Source: Oryzicola mucosus
Lineage (GTDB): Bacteria > Pseudomonadota > Alphaproteobacteria > Rhizobiales > Rhizobiaceae
Direction: 5' to 3'
DNA: 64,000 bases
Assembly (NCBI RefSeq): GCF_014534685.1
Contig: NZ_JACVVX010000003.1
Span: 1-64,000 of the forward strand
Both the position numbers and the translations under genes were made by a program. Below are positions 52,299 to 61,734 of this stretch, one piece after another (positions within the stretch are counted from its first letter, which is position 1; each line of letters starts with the position of its first letter). The notes under the pieces were generated by a model. That model did no database searches. It had not been told where the DNA came from and saw only the letters and a program-made list of their open reading frames with translations.

Positions 52299-53489
52299 AT
52301 GAAGCGCTTTGATATTATAGACGGCATGCGGGGATACTTCCTCGTCTTCATGCTGCTGAATCACCTCATTTTCGTAGGCAGCTTCTGGCTGGTCGAAATC
52401 AATCACCGGCAATTTGCCTTCGTCGAGGACGCGCAGGGCTTCGTTTTCCTGTCCGGCCTGCTGATCGGCTTGGTCTATGCCAAGAAGATGATGAAGGGCG
52501 GCTGGTCGGAGGGACGCGACAAGATCATGGGTCGCGCTTTCGAACTTTACCGCTATGCAATGGGGCTGGTGATCGCTGCTTTGCTGGTGCGGATGGTGCT
52601 TCCGGGCGGCTATCAAGCCTGGTGGAACTGGCTTGGCGATACGAGCTTCACCGATCCCAAGCGCCTCGTTGCTATCGCGACCTTCGTCTTCCAGCCCACA
52701 TTCATGGACATACTGCCGCAATATATCGTCTACATGCTGTTTTCGCCGATCCTTGTGTGGCTCTGCATCAAGGGAAAGTGGCCGCAGGTTCTGATAGGCT
52801 CGTTCCTGATCTGGATGGCTGGGCAGCTCGGGCTGCATCGGATTTTCACCGAGCCGCTCAACCATATAGCGATGGGCAAGGACGAACAGGGCATTCGCGT
52901 CAGCTTCAACCTCCTGGGCTGGCAGCTGGTGTTCTTCTCGGCGCTGGTGATGGGTGTCTTGACGGCGACGAAGGCTATCGAGTGGAAGAAGGTGTTTTCA
53001 CCTGAGCGCACCATTCTGGTAAAAGCGGCGCTGGCTATCTGCTTGTTCTTCGTTCCGCTGCGGTTCCTCACGGCGAATGGCCTTCTGCCGGATGTCGTGA
53101 TGGATCGGTTCGCCAGCATGGAGATTCGTGCCGATTTCGGGCCTGTCTATGTGATCAACTTCGCCGCGGCCGCCTATGGCATCGCATGGTTGTTGATTGC
53201 CGGCGACAAGCACCATAACGCTGCCGTGCGCCGGATCGCGGAGGGTATAACCTGGGTGTTCACACTGCGCTTCCTGCAACTTCTCGGCCGCCATTCACTC
53301 CAGGTCTATGTCTGGCATGTGGCTATCGTTTATCTCGTCTACTACATCGACGCTCGCACGCCGGAACTGTCGCAGCTGACCAAGACCCTGATTGCAGTGG
53401 TCTCGATTGCGGCCCTCGCTCTGCCGGCACTATGGCGAGAGCGCGATAAGTGGATAGGCCAGCCCGCCGTGGCGCAAAACGCCCGATAA
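52299..53489 (+). CDS. OpgC-family membrane protein (acyltransferase-3-like)
   Basis: A 396-residue integral membrane protein with about ten hydrophobic segments. It begins RFDIIDGMRGYFLVFMLLNHL, a typical OpgC/acyltransferase-3 opening with the first helix. OpgC succinylates periplasmic glucans; this is the likely role but not proven. AGGAG lies ten bases before ATG 52299. The 276-base upstream gap holds no gene; downstream is a strong terminator. Confidence 0.83.
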   Translation: MKRFDIIDGMRGYFLVFMLLNHLIFVGSFWLVEINHRQFAFVEDAQGFVFLSGLLIGLVYAKKMMKGGWSEGRDKIMGRAFELYRYAMGLVIAALLVRMVLPGGYQAWWNWLGDTSFTDPKRLVAIATFVFQPTFMDILPQYIVYMLFSPILVWLCIKGKWPQVLIGSFLIWMAGQLGLHRIFTEPLNHIAMGKDEQGIRVSFNLLGWQLVFFSALVMGVLTATKAIEWKKVFSPERTILVKAALAICLFFVPLRFLTANGLLPDVVMDRFASMEIRADFGPVYVINFAAAAYGIAWLLIAGDKHHNAAVRRIAEGITWVFTLRFLQLLGRHSLQVYVWHVAIVYLVYYIDARTPELSQLTKTLIAVVSIAALALPALWRERDKWIGQPAVAQNAR

Positions 53490-53516
53490 GCGGCAGCACT
53501 GCACTAAACCGGAAGT

Positions 53517-53545
53517 GGGCGGCTTTTATCGAAGCCGCCCTTTTT
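53517..53545 (+). terminator. Rho-independent terminator after OpgC-like gene
   Basis: GGGCGGCTT (53517-53525) pairs perfectly with AAGCCGCCC (53532-53540) around TTATCG, followed by five T. It lies between two convergent genes. Confidence 0.9.
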
Positions 53546-53582
53546 CTGCGTCTGGCTCTGGAGTTGGTAACCAGAATGACAG

Positions 53583-54422
53583 TCAAACGACAAACGACGT
53601 CATGACAAAGGTCGGGCTTGCTCCGAACTCATCCATCAGTTCCACGCGGTCGGGGCCGCCGTATTCCGCCAGAATGCCCGTCTCCACCAGAACCGAATCC
53701 AACCCCGCGTCTTTCGCACCGCGAATGTCGTGCTCGATGCTATCGCCGATGCACACCACCCGCGCTGGCGGGGGATTTTCGCATAGCTTGAGTGCGAAAT
53801 CATAGATCGCGCGGTGCGGCTTACCGAACCAGCGAACACTGCCGCCCAGTGTCTCGTAAAGCTTGGCGATGGCGCCGGCGCCCGGCGCGGTGGCACCGTT
53901 GGCGAGCTTGTGGATGTCCGGATTGGTGCAGATGCAGGGGAGACGGCGGATCGCGGCGGGCCGAAGCATCTCGCGGTAGGTTTCCATCGGCACTGTTTCG
54001 GCCTCGCTACCGGAAATGATGATGAGATCGGCATCTTCGGCGGAGGTCACGCTTTCCATGCCGAGCCTATCGGCAAGGTTGCGGTCGCCGCCGCTGGAGA
54101 TGGTCAGGCATTTCGCTCGCGCAGGCAGTTGTGCGTCAGGTCGCGACAAAACGGCGTAGGCCGCGTCTCCTGAGGTGACGAACCGGTCGAAACTGTCGCT
54201 GGGAAAGCCGAGCTTGACGAAGCGTTCGGCGTTGTAATCGCCGCTGCGGCCTGAGTTCGACAAAATGACCACGGTTTTGCCGGCCTTTTTCAGCGCGACA
54301 AGCGCTTCCGCCGCGCCGGGATAGGCGCCGGCATCGTCGCGCAGCACGCCGAACTGGTCGACAAGAAACACGTCATAGCGCGCGATCAAGTCGTCGAGTA
54401 TGGTGTGCGGCGGATAGCTCAT
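53583..54422 (-). CDS. HAD-superfamily class IIA hydrolase-like protein
   Basis: A 279-residue HAD protein of the TIGR01459/NagD-like group. The first motif reads FLVDQFGVLRDD: nucleophile Asp22 is kept but the usual second Asp two residues later is Phe24. VVILSNSGR (motif II), GKPHRAIYDFAL (Lys, motif III) and CIGDSIEHDIRGAKDAG (motif IV) are present. Phosphatase activity may thus be altered or absent. ATG 54422 overlaps the FGGY kinase stop by four bases; it is the last gene of the operon. Confidence 0.83.
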   Translation of the reverse strand: MSYPPHTILDDLIARYDVFLVDQFGVLRDDAGAYPGAAEALVALKKAGKTVVILSNSGRSGDYNAERFVKLGFPSDSFDRFVTSGDAAYAVLSRPDAQLPARAKCLTISSGGDRNLADRLGMESVTSAEDADLIIISGSEAETVPMETYREMLRPAAIRRLPCICTNPDIHKLANGATAPGAGAIAKLYETLGGSVRWFGKPHRAIYDFALKLCENPPPARVVCIGDSIEHDIRGAKDAGLDSVLVETGILAEYGGPDRVELMDEFGASPTFVMTSFVV

Positions 54423-55681
54423 GTGCGCTCCAGCGAGGCGAGGACCATCGACGCGGTTCCGACGGCAGCCTCGACCGAGCGGGATGGCAGGAAGTCGGCG
54501 CCAAGCGCGCGTTGCCGCATTGCCGTCCACACCGGGTTGCGCGAGCCGCCGCCCACGGTGCGCACCGAACGCAGCTTTGGGCCGCCAAGCGCGGTCAGCC
54601 TGTCATAGCCGCGCTTTTCGATGTTGGTTATGCCTTCCAGAATAGCCTGAAAAAACAGCGCATCGTCCTCTGGCCGGGGTTCCAGCCGTGGCGGATGGTC
54701 GGGGTCGTTGATCGGGAACCGTTCGCCACGCTTCAGCAAGGGATAATAGTCGAGGCCGGTCGGACGGCCAGGATCGAGCCGTGCGGTCAATTCTTCCAGG
54801 CGCTCGTCGCCGATCAGCTTGCGGATCACCGCGCCGCCGGTGTTGGAGGCACCGCCGACCAGCCAGAAATTCAGCACACGATGAGCGTAGATACCGTATT
54901 CGGCGGCGTTTATAGGCGTGTCGGAGGCGAGTTTGAGCACCAGTGTCGAGCCGAGCGCGGTCACCGCATCGCCGGTCTGTGAAGCGCCTGTAGCCAGGAA
55001 CGAGGCACAGCCATCGGTGGTGCCGGCATGGATGCGGCAATCTTCCGACAATCCGAACGCGGCGCCGGCCTTGCCCACGGTCCCCACCGGGGCACCGGCG
55101 CGCGCCACCCGTGGCAAGCGGGCTGTGTCCAGCCCCGACGCCTCGATCCAGTCGGGCCAGGCTTCCGAAACAAGGTCGTAGCCGGATTTGAGCGCGTTGT
55201 TCTCGTCCGAGACTGCTTCCCCCAGGCCGAGTTGCATAGCGATCCAGTCGGCCTGGTGCAGCACACGCGAGCCAGGGGATATGTTGGCAAGATAGATCGC
55301 GCGGGCCAGGCCCGAATTCGCTCCGCGTGCCGGACTGTCGGTGGGCACGACGGCTGCGATGCGTTCGATTACGGAATTGTCCGGGCAGGGATCGTTGTAC
55401 ATCAGAACGCCGCCGAGCGGCTTGCCGGCTTCGTCGATGGACAGCACCGTGCCGGAAGTTCCATCGACGGCGAGGCCACGCACCGAGGACAACGACGTTT
55501 GCCGTGAAAGGTCGGTCAGGCATTTCTGAACTCGCAGCCACCAGGCCGCGGGCGACCGTGTCTCATCTGCGGTTTCGAATGGCGCCGTGGCGAAGGCTAT
55601 TGGTGTACCGTCTGCCGAGACAGCCGCTGCCCGGGCGCCCGAAGTGCCGACATCAATGCCTACGGCAATTGCTTCGGCCAT
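54419..55681 (-). CDS. FGGY-family carbohydrate kinase
   Basis: A 420-residue sugar kinase: IAVGIDVGTSGARAAAV at the ATP site, LAVDGTSGTVLSID, catalytic Asp in HAGTTDGCASF, and GGGSRNPVWTAMR with VEAAVGTASMVLA at the C-terminus. Shorter than typical FGGY enzymes (about 500), though all core motifs are present. ATG 55681 lies five bases after the aldolase stop. It should phosphorylate a ketose that the aldolase then splits. Confidence 0.87.
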   Translation of the reverse strand: MAEAIAVGIDVGTSGARAAAVSADGTPIAFATAPFETADETRSPAAWWLRVQKCLTDLSRQTSLSSVRGLAVDGTSGTVLSIDEAGKPLGGVLMYNDPCPDNSVIERIAAVVPTDSPARGANSGLARAIYLANISPGSRVLHQADWIAMQLGLGEAVSDENNALKSGYDLVSEAWPDWIEASGLDTARLPRVARAGAPVGTVGKAGAAFGLSEDCRIHAGTTDGCASFLATGASQTGDAVTALGSTLVLKLASDTPINAAEYGIYAHRVLNFWLVGGASNTGGAVIRKLIGDERLEELTARLDPGRPTGLDYYPLLKRGERFPINDPDHPPRLEPRPEDDALFFQAILEGITNIEKRGYDRLTALGGPKLRSVRTVGGGSRNPVWTAMRQRALGADFLPSRSVEAAVGTASMVLASLERT

Positions 55682-55686
55682 GTCCC

Positions 55687-56763
55687 TCACCGTCCTGCAA
55701 CCTTGCGGTCGAGCGCCTGGCGATATTGTTCCGCCTCCCAATGGGTCAGTTCGTGCTCTTGCGCGGCGTCGAGATAAGCGACCGTCTCGCCTTCGGGAAT
55801 ACGGGCGACGACCTCGGCAAGACAGCGCGCCATGGCCTCGCCGCCTGGCGTTAGCGCAGTCGAGAGCAGTACGCCCTTGCCGGGTACGAACACCATCTTG
55901 GGCATGGGCTCGCCGCTGCGCTGGAACGATGCGGTGAGATCGGCGAGGGCCTGACCATCTTCGAGAAGGCCGATTTTGGTGCCGAGGAAGATGACATGGT
56001 CGGGATAGAGCGAACCGCCGAGTGCGAAACGAAGAGACACCGGATCGAGAGCCGGCGCATGGCTGGCAAGGTCGGCAGCGGGCTGGAAGTCTGTGCCTTC
56101 GGCCAGCGCCGACAGAACAGCGAGATCGGGCGCCGCGGCTTTGCGTGGTGTAATCTCCAGCGCTGTAGTCACGCGGGCGACGCGCTCCGCCACTTGTTCC
56201 ACCGTCTCGCCGCAGACGATGATGCCGTGATTGTGCAGAATCAGGATGTCGGGCGCATCGGCGGCGACCTGCTCGATTTCCAGCGCCAGCGGCACGCCAG
56301 GCCGGCGATAGGGAACGATCTTCCAGGTCAGGTCGGGAACCTCCGCCAGACGCTCGGCGATGATGACGTCGCGGTTTTCCAGCACGGCGTGTGCGATGGT
56401 GTTGACGCAATGATAGTGCGCCACCACGGCGCTAGGCAGAACGGCGTGAAAGCTTGTCTCTATTGACGGTCTCAGCCCGCTGCCGTTGAGGGCATCCACC
56501 ACGAAGTCGGTGGCCTTCTCAGCGCGAGGGTCGCCTGCGCGCAGCGCGTCGACAAGCGGTGCGACGGAGACCGGCACCATGATGTCCTTGTCCTCTGCCT
56601 GGGAAAGCCAGGTTCCGGAAGCCTTCACCCACATCGTGCTGTCCTGCTTGAGGGACGTGTTGCCGCCCGCGCCTTGCGTCTTGAGGATGTCGCGGCCGAT
56701 TTCGCGCGACAAGCCAAGGAATTCACCGAAGCCGGAAGGCCGGGACGTGATGGGCGCTGACAT
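55687..56763 (-). CDS. Class II aldolase/adducin family protein
   Basis: A 358-residue protein. The core (about 10-220) has TQGAGGNTSLK, MWVKASGTWLS, the SIETSFHAVLP site, the zinc histidines AHYHCVN and ILHNHGIIVCG. The C-terminal 140 residues are an extension not seen in short L-fuculose-phosphate aldolases. GAGGAGGG precedes ATG 56763. It heads the minus-strand operon and probably cleaves a sugar phosphate to DHAP and an aldehyde; some family members are epimerases or decarboxylases instead. Confidence 0.85.
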   Translation of the reverse strand: MSAPITSRPSGFGEFLGLSREIGRDILKTQGAGGNTSLKQDSTMWVKASGTWLSQAEDKDIMVPVSVAPLVDALRAGDPRAEKATDFVVDALNGSGLRPSIETSFHAVLPSAVVAHYHCVNTIAHAVLENRDVIIAERLAEVPDLTWKIVPYRRPGVPLALEIEQVAADAPDILILHNHGIIVCGETVEQVAERVARVTTALEITPRKAAAPDLAVLSALAEGTDFQPAADLASHAPALDPVSLRFALGGSLYPDHVIFLGTKIGLLEDGQALADLTASFQRSGEPMPKMVFVPGKGVLLSTALTPGGEAMARCLAEVVARIPEGETVAYLDAAQEHELTHWEAEQYRQALDRKVAGR

Positions 56764-56856
56764 ATGATGTTCCCTCCTCGCAAGTGCGACCTGCAAATGC
56801 TGCACTGCATGATCGAACTTTCGCGCCCATGGTAAGAACATGATCAAAAATCGTCA

Positions 56857-56920
56857 ATGATGAAGTTTTTCAATCTTGGAGACTTGCGATTGGCAGGCTG
56901 GTGTGATTATTCTTCATCAT
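56857..56920. promoter_or_regulatory. Inverted repeat in divergent promoter region
   Basis: ATGATGAAG (56857-56865) and CTTCATCAT (56912-56920) are perfect inverted 9-base copies 46 bases apart, in the 191-base gap between the aldolase operon and the DeoR operon. Two separated half-sites would suit DeoR-type looping control of both operons. Confidence 0.5.
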
Positions 56921-56954
56921 CAATGCGGAGGAGCATTGTCTAGGAGGAGGCTTC

Positions 56955-57734
56955 GTGAGCGACCTGGACCGGCACAGGATCATTACCGATCTGTTGCGTG
57001 AGCGGCCATTTGCCTCGGTTCGCGACCTCCAGGAGCATCTCGGCGTTTCCGCCGCCACCATTCGCCGCGACATTGACAAGCTTCACGACACCGGCCGCGT
57101 CCGGAAGGTGTACGGCGGGATCTCGGCCCATGACGGCCAGGTCACGGATCGGCTTTCGGCGCGGCCATACGACGAGAACCGCGACATCGCCGTCGAGGCA
57201 AAGCGCGCCATAGCCCTGAAGGCGTCGGCGCTGATCCGTGATGGCGATTCGGTCATCGTCCATGCCGGCTCCACCTGCTATCAACTCGGCATCGAGATCG
57301 CGCGCCGCAATGTGCGGCTCTATACAAATTCCATGCCATTGGCCGCTTATCTGGGCGAGCACGGCACCTGTCATGTGACGGTGGCAGGCGGGGAATTGTA
57401 TCGCGAGCCGGGCATCATCCACGATCCGAATTCCGGCGGTCCAAACTTCTTCGCCTCACGATTCTTCGTCGGCACGCAGGGCATCAGCAGCGACGGGCTG
57501 CTCGAATCCCATCCGCTGCTGATCAAGGCCATCACGGAACTCGCCTCCTGCTCGGATGAGATCGTGCTTCTGGCCGACAGTCGCAAGCTTTCGATTCACC
57601 CGCGCAATGTGGTGCTGCCACTGTCGCGCATCGGCACCATCGTCATCGATGACGGCTTGTCGGACGCGGGCGCCAAGATGCTGGAAGATGCAGGCGTGAC
57701 CGTCCTGATCGCCAACACCGGAGGCTTCAATTGA
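56955..57734 (+). CDS. DeoR-family transcriptional regulator
   Basis: A 259-residue regulator: N-terminal helix-turn-helix SVRDLQEHLGVSAATIRRDI and a C-terminal sugar-phosphate-sensing DeoR domain (IRDGDSVIVHAGSTCYQLG, FFVGTQGISSDGLLE, LLADSRKL). GTG 56955 follows GGAGGAGG. Its stop overlaps the kinase start (TTGA). It probably represses both divergent operons. Confidence 0.88.
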   Translation: MSDLDRHRIITDLLRERPFASVRDLQEHLGVSAATIRRDIDKLHDTGRVRKVYGGISAHDGQVTDRLSARPYDENRDIAVEAKRAIALKASALIRDGDSVIVHAGSTCYQLGIEIARRNVRLYTNSMPLAAYLGEHGTCHVTVAGGELYREPGIIHDPNSGGPNFFASRFFVGTQGISSDGLLESHPLLIKAITELASCSDEIVLLADSRKLSIHPRNVVLPLSRIGTIVIDDGLSDAGAKMLEDAGVTVLIANTGGFN

Positions 57735-59122
57735 GCGACGCCACCGCCATCGCGGTCTTCGACCTCGGTAAGACAAATTCCAAGCTGTTCGTGTTCGCAG
57801 CCGACGGAGCAATCGTCGGCGAGAGCCGCACCCGTCCGGTCTGGCGCGACGAAGGTGGGTTGCGGGTGCTCGATGACGCGCATCTGCTGGGATGGATTAA
57901 GCAGAGCCTGGCTGAGGCCGTCGAACGCCACCATGTCGGCCGCGTGATGTTTTCCGGCCATGGCTGCACCTTCGCGCTGACGGAAGGCGAGGGCCTGGCT
58001 TTTCCGATCCTCGACTACGAGCAGGAGCCGCCTGCCGGTATCGCTGCTCGTATCGATGCGGCGATACCGGACTTTTCGGAGACCTTCTCTCCGCGTCTGC
58101 CTTTGGGCTTCAACTATGGCCGGCATATCCTATGGCTCGAGGATCGCGATCCCGATCTGCTGGAGCGGTCGGATGCTGTCTTGCCCTATCCGCAGTTCTT
58201 TTCGTGGGTCTTTTCGGGCCGCAAGGTGTCGGAAGTCTCCTATCTCGGCTGCCATTCGCATCTCTGGGCACCGCTGAAGAAAGATTTCAGCAGTCTCGTG
58301 GACCAAAAGGGTTTGCGCGGCAAGATGCCCGACCTGGTGCGCGCGGGCGCGGCGCTCGGCATCTACAGGCCGGACGGATCGAGCCGGGAGGTGGTCGTGC
58401 ACAATGGCGTCCACGATAGCAACTCCGCGCTTTATTACTACCGGTCGCTCGGTTTCGACGATTTCACGCTGGTCTCCACCGGCACATGGGTCATCATCTT
58501 CAACTCGGCCTGTCCGCTGGACGCGCTCGACCGTGACCGCGACATGCTCGCCAACGTGACGGTGGACGGGCAACCAACCGCCACGATCCGTTTCATGGGC
58601 GGGCGCGAATACGATATCGCCAGCGGCGGCTGGACACAGGGCGTCAGCGTCGAGGCGGTGGAATCGGTGATCCGCAAGGGCATCTTCGCGCTGCCGTCCT
58701 TTGCGCCGGGCGGGCCTATGCCCGGCCATGAGGGCCATTTCGTCGGGCCGCAGGCTCAGGGCGAGGAGCGGGCGGCGGCGGCCATGCTTTACGTCGCCCT
58801 TATGACCGATCTGTCGCTCGATCTGATCCGCTCGACCAACACCATCGTCATCGATGGCGGGCTGGTGAAGACGGGATTGTATGCCGGCGTGCTCGCAGCA
58901 TTCAGGCCGGGGCAGACCGTGCTAACCAGCGCCAACGCTGAAGGCAGCGCCTATGGTGCGGCGGCGCTCGTCTTTGACAATATTGGGCAAAGCCCATTCA
59001 CCAATGAATGCCAGCCCGCGTCGGCGGCATCGATTACAGGCCTTGAGGCCTATCGCAGCGCATGGCGTGCGCTGGCGGAAGGCGAGAAAACGCACACCCA
59101 CCGGAAGGAGGCCGCGCAATGA
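57731..59122 (+). CDS. FGGY-family carbohydrate kinase
   Basis: A 463-residue kinase. The ATP site [16 protein letters not shown] has Lys-Thr-Asn as in rhamnulokinase/fuculokinase-like members; [15 protein letters not shown] carries the likely catalytic Asp; [17 protein letters not shown] and SAYGAAALV are C-terminal. The start is TTG 57731, overlapping the DeoR stop. The product would be a ketose 1- or 5-phosphate. Its stop overlaps the ABC ATPase start, coupling transport and phosphorylation. Confidence 0.87.
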   Translation: MSDATAIAVFDLGKTNSKLFVFAADGAIVGESRTRPVWRDEGGLRVLDDAHLLGWIKQSLAEAVERHHVGRVMFSGHGCTFALTEGEGLAFPILDYEQEPPAGIAARIDAAIPDFSETFSPRLPLGFNYGRHILWLEDRDPDLLERSDAVLPYPQFFSWVFSGRKVSEVSYLGCHSHLWAPLKKDFSSLVDQKGLRGKMPDLVRAGAALGIYRPDGSSREVVVHNGVHDSNSALYYYRSLGFDDFTLVSTGTWVIIFNSACPLDALDRDRDMLANVTVDGQPTATIRFMGGREYDIASGGWTQGVSVEAVESVIRKGIFALPSFAPGGPMPGHEGHFVGPQAQGEERAAAAMLYVALMTDLSLDLIRSTNTIVIDGGLVKTGLYAGVLAAFRPGQTVLTSANAEGSAYGAAALVFDNIGQSPFTNECQPASAASITGLEAYRSAWRALAEGEKTHTHRKEAAQ

Positions 59123-60654
59123 GCCTCGACACATCCGTGCCGATCCTGGAGATGCGCAACATCTCGAAGACCTTCGGCAATGCACGCGCGCTGTCCAATG
59201 TCTCGCTGACTGTCATGGCAGGCGAGGTGCACGCGCTGATGGGCGAGAACGGCGCCGGAAAATCGACGCTGATGAAGGTGCTGTCGGGCGCCTATGTCGC
59301 CGACGCCGGCGGCGAAATCCTGATCGACGGCAAGCCGGTGGTCACGGGCGACCCGATCAAGGCCAAGGCAAATGGCGTTGCCGTCATCTATCAGGAACTT
59401 GCGCTGGCGCCGAACCTGACCGTGGCGCAGAACATGTTCCTGGGGGCCGAACCCTCGCGCTTCGGCGTGGTGGATTCCGCAGCCTCGAAGGACCGCGCCG
59501 CACCCATCCTCAAGCGACTCGGCATTGGTTTCGGACCGTCCACGCCGGTGTCGTCGCTGTCGCTGGGCGAACGGCAGATGGTGGAAATCGCCCGCGCCTT
59601 GACCACCAACGCCCGTATCATCGTCATGGACGAGCCGACCACGTCGCTGACGACGCGTGAAACTGAAAAACTGTTCGAGGTCATCGCCAGTCTCAAGGCG
59701 CAAGGCATCGCCATTATCTATATCAGCCACCGCATGGAAGAGGTCTACCAGCTTGCCGACCGGGTCAGCGTGCTGCGCGATTCCACCTATATCGGCACGC
59801 TGGAACGCTCCGAACTTTCGGCGTCGAAGCTCGTCTCGATGATGGTGGGCCGCGACTTGTCGTCCTTCTACAAGAAAGAGCACCGCACGCCCTCGGGCGA
59901 ACGCCGCGCAGTGCTTTCTGTCCGCGACATGGGCGACGGACGGCGCGTGCATGGCTGCTCCTTCGACGCTCATGCGGGTGAGGTTTTGGGCATTGCCGGG
60001 CTCGTCGGCGCAGGCCGAACCGAACTGGCGCGGCTGATTTTCGGCGCCGACGCCAAGACCAGCGGCACCGTGTCGTTGGAGGGCCGCGAACTCGCCATTT
60101 CTGGTCCGCGCGACGCGCTCGATGCCGGTATCGCCTATCTGACCGAGGACCGAAAGGGGCTTGGCCTGTTTCTCGATATGTCGATCAGCGACAACATCAA
60201 TATCGGGGTTGTTGCGCAGGACGCGTTCAAGGGCGGCGCCCTCAATTTTCCGACGGCAAAAAAACGCGCCGACAAGGCGGTGTCCAACCTGTCGATCCGC
60301 ACCCCTGGCACCCGCGTCAATGTTGGTGCGCTGTCGGGCGGCAACCAGCAGAAAGCGCTGCTGGCGCGGCTCTTGGAAACCAAGCCCAAGGCCATCATCC
60401 TGGACGAGCCGACACGCGGCGTCGATGTCGGCGCCAAGTCGGAAATCTACCGCATCATCGACGAACTCGCCAAACAGGGCATCGCCATCGTGGTGATCTC
60501 GTCGGACCTGCCCGAGATCATCGGCATCGCCGACCGGGTTCTGGTGATGCGCGAGGGGCATATCGCCGGTGAAGTAAAGGCCTCGCCCGACGCACCTATC
60601 GATCAGGAAGCGATTATGTCGCTGTCGACTGGCGCGGTGGCCGAGCATGCGTGA
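59119..60654 (+). CDS. Sugar ABC transporter ATP-binding protein (two domains, CUT2)
   Basis: A 511-residue RbsA/XylG-type ATPase with two nucleotide-binding domains. The first has Walker [10 protein letters not shown], signature [15 protein letters not shown] and [11 protein letters not shown]; the second has the degenerate GLVGAGRTE loop, [15 protein letters not shown] and [11 protein letters not shown]. Start ATG 59119 overlaps the kinase stop (ATGA). Confidence 0.93.
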   Translation: MSLDTSVPILEMRNISKTFGNARALSNVSLTVMAGEVHALMGENGAGKSTLMKVLSGAYVADAGGEILIDGKPVVTGDPIKAKANGVAVIYQELALAPNLTVAQNMFLGAEPSRFGVVDSAASKDRAAPILKRLGIGFGPSTPVSSLSLGERQMVEIARALTTNARIIVMDEPTTSLTTRETEKLFEVIASLKAQGIAIIYISHRMEEVYQLADRVSVLRDSTYIGTLERSELSASKLVSMMVGRDLSSFYKKEHRTPSGERRAVLSVRDMGDGRRVHGCSFDAHAGEVLGIAGLVGAGRTELARLIFGADAKTSGTVSLEGRELAISGPRDALDAGIAYLTEDRKGLGLFLDMSISDNINIGVVAQDAFKGGALNFPTAKKRADKAVSNLSIRTPGTRVNVGALSGGNQQKALLARLLETKPKAIILDEPTRGVDVGAKSEIYRIIDELAKQGIAIVVISSDLPEIIGIADRVLVMREGHIAGEVKASPDAPIDQEAIMSLSTGAVAEHA

Positions 60655-60681
60655 CAATACCAAACAGCACGGGATGATGCG

Positions 60682-61665
60682 ATGACTGCGAACCAGACCG
60701 ACAAGACCGTTGCCGACAAGGCGAGGCTGCGTTCGACCTTGACGGCGCTCGGCATGCTGCCGGTGCTGATCATCATCGCCATCGGCTTCCACCTGCTCAG
60801 CGGCCGCTTCCTGACGGTGAACAATCTGTCCATCGTCACCCAGCAGGCTTCCATCAACACGGTGCTCGCCGCCGGCATGACCTTCGTCATCCTCACCGGC
60901 GGCATCGACCTGTCGGTGGGCTCGATCCTTGCCGCATCCGCGATGATCGCGGTCATCGTCTCGCTCGTGCCCGATCTCGGCATGCTGGGCATTCCGGCGG
61001 CGATCGCGGTGGGCCTGGCCTTCGGCATGGCGAACGGCGCCATCATCGCCTTCTTCAAGCTGCCACCCTTCATCGTTACCCTCGGCTCGCTGACGGCGGT
61101 ACGTGGCGTGGCGCGACTGATGGGCGGCGACACCACGGTGTTCAACCCCGACCTGCCGTTCGCCGCCATCGGCAACGGTTCGCTGTTCGGGATACCCTGG
61201 CTGGCGATCATCGCGCTGGTGATTATCGTCATCTCGTGGTTCATCCTTAAGCGCACCGTGCTGGGTACCTGGATCTATGCGGTCGGCGGCAATGCGGAAG
61301 CCGCGCGCTTGACCGGCATCAAGGTGCCCCTGGTGCTTCTCTTCGTCTATTCGATGTCGGGCATGCTGGCCGGCCTGGGCGGAGCGATGTCGGCCGCGCG
61401 CCTTTACGCCGCCAACGGCCTGCAACTCGGCCAGGCCTATGAGCTCGACGCCATCGCTGCCGTAATTCTCGGCGGAACAAGCTTCGTCGGCGGCGTCGGC
61501 TCGATCTGGGGCACGCTGATCGGCGCTCTGATCATCGCGGTGCTGTCCAACGGGCTCATCCTCGTGGGGGTGTCCGACATCTGGCAGTACATCATCAAGG
61601 GTCTCGTCATCATCGTCGCCGTAGCGCTCGACCGCTATCGCTTGAAAGGTTTGAGCCGGACCTGA
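60682..61665 (+). CDS. Sugar ABC transporter permease (CUT2)
   Basis: A 327-residue RbsC-type permease with eight or more helices and the motif LAAGMTFVILTGGIDLSVGS. The ATPase contact loop is YAVGGNAEAARLTGIKV. No strong Shine-Dalgarno is seen at ATG 60682; GGGATGATG is nearest. The stop codon lies in the loop of a short hairpin. Confidence 0.92.
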   Translation: MTANQTDKTVADKARLRSTLTALGMLPVLIIIAIGFHLLSGRFLTVNNLSIVTQQASINTVLAAGMTFVILTGGIDLSVGSILAASAMIAVIVSLVPDLGMLGIPAAIAVGLAFGMANGAIIAFFKLPPFIVTLGSLTAVRGVARLMGGDTTVFNPDLPFAAIGNGSLFGIPWLAIIALVIIVISWFILKRTVLGTWIYAVGGNAEAARLTGIKVPLVLLFVYSMSGMLAGLGGAMSAARLYAANGLQLGQAYELDAIAAVILGGTSFVGGVGSIWGTLIGALIIAVLSNGLILVGVSDIWQYIIKGLVIIVAVALDRYRLKGLSRT

Positions 61666-61672
61666 GGTCCGG
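61656..61672 (+). other. 7-bp hairpin with the permease stop codon as loop
   Basis: CCGGACC (61656-61662) pairs with GGTCCGG (61666-61672), and the three loop bases are the TGA stop. It may adjust the ratio of permease to binding-protein message. Confidence 0.5.
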
Positions 61673-61734
61673 CGGCTATTCCGGATTGTCCGGCTAAACG
61701 GCGCGGAAACGCGCCACATCTCAGGAGGAACACA

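Noticed and set aside
50946-52865. Long minus-strand frame over the RpiR and OpgC-like genes
   Set aside because: Antisense to genes with clear domains and lacks recognisable motifs.
56857-56920. Insertion-sequence ends
   Set aside because: The inverted 9-base repeats are too short and enclose no transposase; an operator pair is a better explanation.
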